A stretch of DNA of 64,000 bases from Bradyrhizobium tropiciagri (GTDB lineage Bacteria > Pseudomonadota > Alphaproteobacteria > Rhizobiales > Xanthobacteraceae). How positions within the stretch are numbered: position 1 is the stretch's first letter; every line of letters begins with the position of its first letter. Of this stretch, positions 55,801 to 62,694 are shown in pieces. The stretch is from the NCBI RefSeq assembly GCF_001189845.1, contig NZ_LFLZ01000030.1:1-64000 (forward strand), read 5' to 3'. The notes beneath the pieces were generated by a model that worked only from the letters and a program-made list of their open reading frames with translations, searched no databases and was not told the DNA's origin. The position numbers were made by a program, and so were the translations under genes.

Positions 55801-56125
55801 ACCCTTGCTCGTGCTTCAGGTGGATGATCCGATCGAACCTGGCGCGAAACAGGTCGCCTTCCCCCGTCGTTTCCGGCTTCTTCGGGCGCATCGCGCGCCT
55901 CCGCTACGAAGGAATCACGGCTGGCTACTCTGCAGGCTTTCCGGCCTTCCGCCGTGAAAAGCTTGCAATCTCGTATCGCAGCGGGGCCAAAAACCGACTC
56001 TCACTCAACGGCTTGGACACTTCTTCACGGACGACACTTATGAAGACGCCCCGGCGAGCGCGGCGCCGGACTGCGCGCCTCGCCCTGTCGTTTCACCGAA
56101 TTTAGTTCTCCCTTTATTTGCCCGC

Positions 56126-56154
56126 GTCAGCTTACGGACAGCTAAGCTGCTTAT
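56126..56154 (+). promoter_or_regulatory. tts box (TtsI-regulated promoter) candidate
   Basis: GTCAGCTT is exact, followed at correct spacing by a partly matching CGGACAGCT (consensus TCGAAAGCT, 6 of 9), and a C..C..TA tail one base early. It lies ~60 bases before the effector ATG, which is the usual distance for rhizobial type III effector genes activated by TtsI after flavonoid/NodD signalling. Confidence 0.65.
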
Positions 56155-56213
56155 CAGCGGAGTCAGGTCTAACGACCTGAACACAATACAACATCCATAG
56201 GAGTGTGGTCGTC

Positions 56214-57014
56214 ATGTACGGTCGAATTAACAATTGGTCGGATGTTCCATCCGATGATGAATATCATCGCGCAAGCTCCCCGGAGCGCGGGAATGCCGAC
56301 GACTTCGCGGACGCATTTTCTAGAATGCGATTGCAGGATTCCGACGCCAGCTCATCCTCGGGTCCAAGTTACTACAACAATCCAAGACCTCCTATTATCG
56401 AGATCAACCAAGAGAGATTCCGGCGAGAGATGAGGACTTTTCATGGCGCAGAAATCGATCATATCGCCAACAATCCACAGGAATACTCACAATTTGTATC
56501 CGAAAGGGCTAGGCGCACGGCGGACGTCGCTAGGGATTATGGCATCCGAAGAGATTCGGACGCCGCCCGATATTACAGCTACCAACTCGGAAATAGGAGC
56601 GTCGGTCTCCAAAGAACGGAAGGCGGATTTCCTATGACTGACTTCAACAGCCAAGGCTGGCGAGAACAGTTTCCCGGTCGAACTGACGTCACGTCCATCG
56701 TGGATTTCCAGGTTGCTCATCCGCTCGTTTCGAATGCCGGCGATATTCTGCTCGAGCATCAACTTGGGCGAGACGGCGAACGGCCTCTGGTGAACTGGCG
56801 TCCTGCGAATGACGAAGCGAGAACCCGTGCAGAACAAATGGGCTTCGTCCATGTGGACCGAGACGATATGGTACTTGACCCAACCCGGTCCGGACCCTGG
56901 AGCTACAGGGATGGTGAATGGCGGCGTGATACCCAGCATTCGACGTATCTCTCCAAATACGCCAGCGATCCTGAATCTTCGTCAGCGTCCGACTCGGATG
57001 GAGACTTTATGTGA
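56214..57014 (+). CDS. Candidate type III secreted effector
   Basis: 266 residues from ATG 56214 (MYGRINNWSDVPSDDEYHRA), preceded by TAGGAG at 10 bases; a GTG at 56205 is less likely. The N-terminal ~60 residues are Ser/Asp/Pro-rich and disordered-looking (SSPERGNADDFADAFSRMRL, SDASSSSGPS), as in secretion signals, and there is no Sec signal. The middle is Arg/Glu-rich. The C-terminal half has FVHVDRDDMVLDPTRSGPWS, and together with NAGDILLEHQL and ARTRAEQMGF it has the flavour of a GNAT-like acetyltransferase core (inference, weak). An acidic Ser/Asp tail (SSSASDSDGDFM) ends it. The tts-box-like promoter is the main support. Family not recognised with certainty. Confidence 0.65.
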   Translation: MYGRINNWSDVPSDDEYHRASSPERGNADDFADAFSRMRLQDSDASSSSGPSYYNNPRPPIIEINQERFRREMRTFHGAEIDHIANNPQEYSQFVSERARRTADVARDYGIRRDSDAARYYSYQLGNRSVGLQRTEGGFPMTDFNSQGWREQFPGRTDVTSIVDFQVAHPLVSNAGDILLEHQLGRDGERPLVNWRPANDEARTRAEQMGFVHVDRDDMVLDPTRSGPWSYRDGEWRRDTQHSTYLSKYASDPESSSASDSDGDFM

Positions 57015-57350
57015 CGTGAGATCTACACCAATCCATGAACGAGGTGGAGCTCGGAGCGCAGACCAACCGACATCTGCGGCTTACGATCAAGACCTAGGAT
57101 CGAACCCGTGTAGCGTTATGATATCGCTGCGTGAAGGTTAGGCAGCTTGCTGATCGGTGGGCTCGTCGGCTTGGTGCGGGAGCTTCCATTCCCAGGGCAG
57201 CAATTCGTGCAGACGCGAAGCGGGAAGGTCGGCGATAGCTCGGACTGCAAGCGTGTGCCGATGCGACCTGTGGATCAGCCGGTACGAGCTGGTTGATCAT
57301 TCTCGAGAGGCGTTCGTCACTCATGCGGAGTTGTTGTAGAATTACTCTGC
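57015..57350. other. Spacer with a reversed IS66 scrap
   Basis: Holds the minus-strand IS66 C-terminal fragment (57138-57243) and an inverted repeat TCACTCATGC/GCATGAGTGA centred near 57338, just before the plus-strand tnpC start. Confidence 0.4.
57138..57243 (-). pseudogene. C-terminal scrap of an IS66 TnpC on the minus strand
   Basis: Reads AIADLPASRLHELLPWEWKL then PHQADEPTDQQAA-stop. RLHELLPWxW is the characteristic last segment of IS66 transposases. It faces the opposite way to the neighbouring tnpC, so it comes from a different copy. Confidence 0.7.
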
Positions 57351-58322
57351 ATGAGTGATTTGCCTTCCGATCCAGCATTGCTCCGACAAACCGTGATGGC
57401 GCTATCGTCACGGCTTGCAGCGTTGTCGGAGGAATGCAGCACGCTGGCGACCGAGCGTGATGCAGCGATCGCTCACCGCGACGCTGTGATCCAGGAGAAC
57501 GACAAGCTCCTGATGATCCTGTCCCAGTACAAGCGCGCGATCTTCGGTGCGCGCTCCGAGACACTGGATATCGGACAGCTGTCTCTCTTCACCATCAGCG
57601 CGCAGGCGGCTCGTGCCGCCGCCAACGACGATGTGATTGGAGGCAGGCTGCCTGACGGAGCGGAGGGCCGTGGAAAGCGACCGGCGCGACGCAACCGCGG
57701 GAGCCTCCGGAGCATATGCCGCGCATCAACGCCGTGATCGATATCGAGAGCCACGGCTGCCCCTGCTGCGGCGAGCAGCTGCACAAGGTCGCGGAGACCG
57801 TCAAGCCTTCGACGTCATTCCGATGCAGTACCGGATCAAGCGCATCGTGCGTCCGCGGTGCGGCTGCCGGGGCTGCCGCCAGGGTGTGGTACAGGCACCC
57901 GCGTCGGCCCAGGCGATCGACGGTGGAATGGTGAAGGAAGCCTTGCTGACCCACGTCGCGGTGATGAAATATGGCTACCAGCTGCCGTTGTATCGCCAGG
58001 AACAGATGTTTGCCGCCCAAGGCATCACGCTCGACCGGCAAACACTGGCCTCGTGGATGGACCGCCTCGCCTGGTGGCTGAAGCCGCTTCACGCGCTGTT
58101 GCACCACGCGGTGATGTCCTACCCGCGGCTGTTCGCCGCTGCCAGTCCTCGATCCCGGCCGTGGCAGAACCAAAGTCTGCCAGTTCTGGGCGATCGCCAC
58201 CGATGACCGCCCATGGGGCGGCCCGGCGCCGCCGGCGGTGATCCACGTGTTCGCCGAGGATCGTAAGGCGATCCGCGCCAAGCGGCTGTTCGGGGAGTAC
58301 CGCGGCATCCTGCAGGTCGATG
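57351..58322 (+). pseudogene. IS66 transposase TnpC, 5' part, frameshifted
   Basis: Starts MSDLPSDPALLRQTVMALSS then ENDKLLMILSQYKRAIFGAR (IS66 leucine-zipper-like N-terminus). Frame shifts follow at ~57700, ~57805 and ~58140, each side clearly TnpC: CPCCGEQLHKVAETV (zinc-binding), VIPMQYRIKRIVRPRCGCRG, GGMVKEALLTHVAVMKYGYQ and VIHVFAEDRKAIRAKRLFGE. The sequence ends at YRGILQVD, where the IS110-type element is inserted. Confidence 0.85.
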
Positions 58323-59413
58323 TGTGTGGACGCCCCAGTGAATGCAAGCAAAATATAACTTCGGAACAGGCATGTGGTCGGGTGCTGACGTGTGTCCGGC
58401 CTCGTAATGCGACCTCGACACGTCGCGGGCCCTTATGGAATGCGTGGATTGGATCCAATTCGGCTACGCGTGCTCGCTGGCACTCATCGACCTGTTGATT
58501 CTTCCAATCCCAGTCCCTGACCGATTGCCCATAACCCTCCGTCAGACCTTACCACATTCCCGACGTCTCTCGGCTTCTGGCCTTGCGTTAAGCAACGCCA
58601 GACGCTGGAGCCTGGTAAGCGCCACCGCGGACCATCAAGGCCCAGGCGATGCGCGCCATTTTGTTCGCTAGAGCGACCGCGATTAGCTTTGGAGGCTTCT
58701 TCGAGAGCATTCTTGCCAGCCAGGATCCTGCTGGCGATCCATAGCGTCTTGCCCATCGCACAACGGCGGTCGCACCAAGCACAAGGAAGCGTCGCAGATC
58801 TCGCCGGCCCATCCTGGAGATCTTGCCGAGCCTATCCTTGCCTCCGGAAGAATTCTGCTTAGGCGAGAGACCAATCCAGGCCGCAAAATCGCGCCCCTTC
58901 GAGAAGGTCTCCGCCGACGGCGATAACGCCTCTATCGTTGTAGCGCAGATTGCGCCGATTCCCGGAATGGTCATCAAGCGAGAGGCGACTTCGTCCTGTC
59001 TCGCGCGCACCCGTAGTCCCTTCTCCAGCTCTGCTATCTGCTCCGACAGGAATTTCACATGCGTCAAGAGATTCTGGCAAAGGCTGCGGGCTAGATCGGG
59101 CAGGTCCGGATATGTTGCAAGGAGCTCATCCAATCGGGGGATATGTCTCACGCCCTGAGCCACGATCAAACCGAATTCCGCAAGATGTCCGCGCAAAGCA
59201 TTGATCGCCTTGTGCGCTGTCGAACTAAGAGATCACGAACCTTAAACGCTATTGAGGAGCCTTGCTTCTCGGCGCTCTTAACGCCGACAAAGCGCATCGT
59301 TGGTCGGGACGCGGCTTCGGCGATCGCTTCGGCATCCGCCGCATCGTTCTTCTGACGCTTAACGAAGGGCTTCACGTACGAGGGATGGATCAACCGGATA
59401 CCAATCTCCCATC

Positions 59414-59423
59414 CCCAATAATG
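59414..59423 (+). repeat. Target site duplication of the ISAs1-family element (left)
   Basis: CCCAATAATG, identical to 60617-60626. Confidence 0.9.
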
Positions 59424-60616
59424 CAGGGGAATCGCATGTGGGATTCAGCAAGTAGTTGCCAAATCGGCAGAAAGCGATTCTGAAGGTGGCTCCTGATCTG
59501 GAAGGAGCCGGCGATGCAGCGATTTGCGGAATGCTTTTCCGAGTTGCCAGACCCCCGGGCCGACAACGCACTGCATGACCTGACGGAGATATTGTTTATC
59601 TCGCTGATGGCGACGCTGTGCGGGGCGACCAGTTGCACCGACATGGCGCTGTTTGCCCGGATGAAGGCCTATCTTTGGCAAGATGTGCTGGAGCTGAAGA
59701 ACGGCCTGCCGAGCCACGACACGTTCAGTCGGGTGTTCCGGATGCTCGATCCAAAGGCGTTTGAGGCTGCGTTCCGGCAGTTTATGAAGGCCTTTGCTCA
59801 AGGTGCGAAGATCAAACGGCCGCGCGGAGTGATCGCGCTCGACGGCAAGGCATTGCGACGCGGCTACGAGCGCGGCAAGAGCCATATGCCGCCGGTGATG
59901 GTGACGGCCTGGGCGGCGCAGACGCGCATGGCGCTCGCCAATGTCCTGGCGCCGAACAACAACGAAGTGGACGGCGCCCTGCAGTTGCTGGAGCTTCTGC
60001 AACTCAAGGGCTGCGTGGTCACGGCCGACGCCCTGCATTGCCACCGCGGGATGGCCGAAGCGATTGTGGAGCGGGGCGGCGACTATGTGCTGGCGGTGAA
60101 GGAGAACCAGTCCGCTCTGCTGGAGGATGCCAAAGCCGCGATCCGTGCCGCCAAACGCAAGGGCAAGACATCGCTCACCACCACCGATGCGGAGCATGGA
60201 CGCAACGAGAAGCGCGTCGCGCTCGTTGCCCCGGTTCCAGGCATGGCCAAGAAGCACAACTTCCCAGGCCTCAAAGCTGTCGCCCGCATCACCAGCAAGC
60301 GGGGCAAGGACGACACGGTCGAGCGCTACTTCCTGATGAGCCGCCCCTACAGCCGCAAAGACGTCTTGCGTATCGTCCGAACCCACTGGTCCATCGAAAA
60401 CAGCCTGCATTGGCCGCTCGACGTCACCCTCGACGAAGACCTCGCCCGCAATCGCAAAGACAACGGACCAGCCAATCTGGCCGTGCTCAGACGCCTGGCC
60501 CTCAACGTCGCCCGAGCCAACCCCGAGACAGCGGTCTCCCTGCGTGGCAAGCTCAAGCGCGCCGGTTGGAACGATGCCTTCCTCTTCGAACTCCTCGGCC
60601 ACATGCGATAGCCCTG
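59424..60616 (+). mobile_element. Complete ISAs1-family insertion sequence
   Basis: 1193 bp with 18-bp inverted ends CAGGGGAATCGCATGTGG (left) and, on the complement of the right end, CAGGGCTATCGCATGTGG (2 mismatches). It is flanked by a perfect 10-bp direct repeat CCCAATAATG. It encodes one intact transposase whose TAG stop lies within the right inverted repeat. It is the youngest of three nested insertions. Confidence 0.93.
59514..60611 (+). CDS. ISAs1-family transposase
   Basis: 365 residues, intact. N-terminal DDE_Tnp_1-associated domain: FSELPDPRADNALHDLTEIL, ISLMATLCGATSCTDMALFA, GLPSHDTFSRVFRMLDPKAF. Catalytic residues: Asp in VIALDGKALRRGY, Asp in VVTADALHCHRGMA and Glu in HWSIENSLHWPLDVTLDEDL. 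Also GDYVLAVKENQ. Typical for ISAs1-type elements; probably functional. Confidence 0.95.
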   Translation: MQRFAECFSELPDPRADNALHDLTEILFISLMATLCGATSCTDMALFARMKAYLWQDVLELKNGLPSHDTFSRVFRMLDPKAFEAAFRQFMKAFAQGAKIKRPRGVIALDGKALRRGYERGKSHMPPVMVTAWAAQTRMALANVLAPNNNEVDGALQLLELLQLKGCVVTADALHCHRGMAEAIVERGGDYVLAVKENQSALLEDAKAAIRAAKRKGKTSLTTTDAEHGRNEKRVALVAPVPGMAKKHNFPGLKAVARITSKRGKDDTVERYFLMSRPYSRKDVLRIVRTHWSIENSLHWPLDVTLDEDLARNRKDNGPANLAVLRRLALNVARANPETAVSLRGKLKRAGWNDAFLFELLGHMR

Positions 60617-60626
60617 CCCAATAATG
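60617..60626 (+). repeat. Target site duplication of the ISAs1-family element (right)
   Basis: CCCAATAATG, identical to 59414-59423. Confidence 0.9.
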
Positions 60627-60871
60627 GGCGCTGGCGCAGGCCTCCATCGCGACCACACACCTCGGCAACCTCGCGAAAAACTCGAGCAATCTGCTGCGGT
60701 TGAGTTTCTTACGCAGAACGGTCTTCCCATCTCGCCCAGCTCCGTGGACCTGGAACACGTTCTTAGCCAAATCCAAACCAATGATGCTAACCTCGTCCAC
60801 GGACGTCCTCCTTACCGGGTTTAAACACCCACATCTTGGCACAATCGATGCCGTCGGGGGCGTCCACTCCA

Positions 60872-61505
60872 TCGGCTATGCCGCCTACAAGGGCCTGATC
60901 AAGAGCGGCAGCCGTCTGATGCAGCTGGCGTTCTGCTTCGCGCATGCGCGGCGGAGTTCTGGGACGTTGACGTCGCGACGAAGTCGCCGATTGCTGCGGA
61001 AGCGCTGCAGCGGATCGCGATGTTCTACGCCGTTGAGGATCGCATTCGCGGTTTGCCGGCGACGCAACGAGTTGCGGTGCGACAATCCGACACCAGACCG
61101 CTGATCGAGGACTTCAAGCCCCGGCTCGAAGCGCGACTGCTGGAAGTCTCGAAGAAATCCGGCCTTGGCAAGGCGATCCGCTACACCCTCAATCATTGGG
61201 AAGGCCTGACGCGATTCATCGATGATGGGCGCATCCAGATTGACAGCAATACGGTCGAGCGCAGCATCAAGCCGATCGGGTTGGGAAAGAAAAACTATCT
61301 GTTCGCCGGTAGTGAAGGCGGGGCCGAGACGTGGGCCATTCTCGCGTCGCTCATCAACACGGCAAAACTTCACGACATCGACCCGCGGCACTATCTTAGT
61401 GACGTTCTCGAGCGCATCGTCTCCGGACGCACCAAGATCAATCAGCTGAACACGCTGTTGCCGTGGCATTGGAAAGCCGCGCGCGACGGTTCCGAGGCAA
61501 AGATC
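60872..61505 (+). pseudogene. IS66 transposase TnpC, 3' part
   Basis: Resumes GYAAYKGLIKSGSRLMQLAF then CFAHARRS; after a shift near 60955 it continues AMFYAVEDRIRGLPATQRVA, GLGKAIRYTLNHWEGLTRFI, DDGRIQIDSNTVERSIKPIG and LGKKNYLFAGSEGGAETWAI, the conserved IS66 catalytic C-terminus, ending in LNTLLPWHWKAARDGSEAKI. The usual stop is missing, so the frame runs on to 61637 antisense to the next gene. Confidence 0.85.
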
Positions 61506-61514
61506 GCCGCTCGA

Positions 61515-61906
61515 TCAGTTCGACGGCAAGGCGTCGGGAACTTCCTGCGCATCGCTGGCGTCGTCGTAAATCTCTTGCAGCGCACCCTCAAGCTCTGTGA
61601 ACTCCGGCAGCAGGACCCGATCAACGAAGCCCCGTGACGCACGGACCATCACCGTGTTGCGTCGCTGCCGGCGATAACGAAACGGCCGCAGCCCATATCG
61701 GCGGCAAAGCGCCAGAAACAAGTGCCGAGACCACTGGTCGGGAAGTGAGAATTGCTGTTCGATCGGTGGATCGTGGCGAGCAAGTTCCTCGACCCGGGCC
61801 CGCACCCGCTGCAGTGCTGCTTCCGCTGCAAGGCGCTCACCAGCAGTTCCGGCACCCACGCCTCGATCTTCCGAAGCTTCTCGCGCAGCTGCGACTCGCT
61901 GGTCAT
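61515..61906 (-). pseudogene. IS-associated DUF2786-like hypothetical protein, frameshifted
   Basis: Starts MTSESQLREKLRKIEA; after a short deletion near 61861 it continues one frame over as GAGTAGERLAAEAALQRVRA, then FSLPDQWSRHLFLALCRRYG, LRPFRYRRQRRNTVMVRASR, GFVDRVLLPEFTELEGALQE. This matches a small protein often seen beside transposases in rhizobia. Function unknown. It converges on tnpC and its stop lies just beyond the end of the TnpC homology, so it is likely a passenger of the IS66 element. Confidence 0.6.
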
Positions 61907-62018
61907 TCTGATCCCCGTTGCCCGCTCCGAACCGGGATCCACCCATCATCGCGCGCCGGCGGCGTCAATCATCCCGACCGTGCTATCCAGAGCATTCCGC
62001 GCAGGTCAAGCCCAGGAA

Positions 62019-62043
62019 CCGGTGATCCTCTCGTGACGCTTAC
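62019..62043 (-). repeat. Right terminal inverted repeat of the IS66-family element
   Basis: Complement reads GTAAGCGTCACGAGAGGATC, an IS66-type end. No matching left end was found. Confidence 0.55.
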
Positions 62044-62694
62044 TGAGCATGCGCTTCGACCCGTCGGGATTGCCTAGGATTAACGCCCCAGTGTCTCCGT
62101 TGAATCCCTGCGTAGCGGCGGCCCCTTCGATCCGACTTAGGTTTCACGCGCCCTGCGGTCCGCCCACCTGCCCGCGTCATCAAAGGATTGTTTGAAACCG
62201 GACATTCCCGCGCAGCGTATTGAAGGCCTCGGATCAGGTGCGGGCGGCTGGTCGCGACGAAAGGAGCGGTATTCCGGCTGTATCTGCGGCCGGCGAGGAT
62301 CGTGGGCGATTATCTGCCCGGGGACGGCCGATCGGTTCGTATACCAGGATCGACCCAGCGCTGCGGCGATGCGGGATTCAGCTCGACTGGTAAATCCGGT
62401 TGGTTGGGCGGACCAACGGACGCTTATCGCAGAGCCGCAGATCGGATCGACCAGAAGAACAGCCCTCATTCTCGGCATGGGAATTGCTGGCCCGCTCCTC
62501 GAACGAGCCGCTGCCCGCACATGTCTGGTCGTACGACGCCGCAGGAGAACCCTCTCCATTTCTGTCACTGCAACGCTCGCTTCGGGAATAGGATTGTGCA
62601 GCCGCAAACCTCAGGGCCGCAACCCCAGCAACGCAATCATGGTGAGTTGGCTTGCCTTGCTAGGCGTCCTTCCGACCCACCAGGGAGGAACGAA
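62044..62694. other. Spacer upstream of the GH127 gene
   Basis: About 650 bases with no convincing gene; short frames have no protein-like character. No tts or nod box recognised. Confidence 0.45.

Larger units (their letters stand above)
55251..56213. other. Spacer upstream of the effector candidate
   Basis: About 960 bases. One small plus-strand frame (55627-55800, MTPNFAITINRLLKIGPWSG to PQESNE) could be coding but is unrecognised. The 3' part contains the tts-box-like promoter at 56126-56154. Confidence 0.4.
58588..60800 (-). pseudogene. IS110-family transposase, interrupted and frameshifted
   Basis: Starts at GTG 60800 with AAGGAGG upstream: VDEVSIIGLDLAKNVFQVHG (DEDD first Asp), then VVAMEACASAHYWG where the ISAs1 element enters (60616 to 59424). 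It continues HPSYVKPFVKRQKNDAADAE to FKVRDLLVRQRT, shifts frame near 59200, and ends with the Tnp IS116/110/902 domain: LMTIPGIGAICATTIEALS, FAAWIGLSPKQNSSGGKDRL, GKISRMGRRDLRRFLVLGA. Dead as it stands. Confidence 0.88.
58323..60871 (-). mobile_element. IS110/IS1111-type element inserted in tnpC
   Basis: Removing this segment rejoins tnpC as ILQVD-GYAAYKGL, the expected sequence. Both ends carry GTGGACGCCCC in inverted orientation a few bases inside the junctions (58328-58338, complement near 60855-60865), the subterminal repeats typical of the IS1111 subgroup. It is itself interrupted by an ISAs1-family element. Confidence 0.75.
57351..62043 (+). mobile_element. IS66-family remnant carrying nested insertions
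   Basis: A degraded IS66 element whose tnpC (57351-58322 and 60872-61505) is split by an IS110/IS1111-type element. The right end is supported by the terminal GACGCTTAC at 62035-62043, the complement of the GTAAGCGTC start typical of IS66. The left end and the tnpA/tnpB genes are not found directly upstream; related tnpA/B pieces sit 3 kb away at 54.25 kb. Confidence 0.65.
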
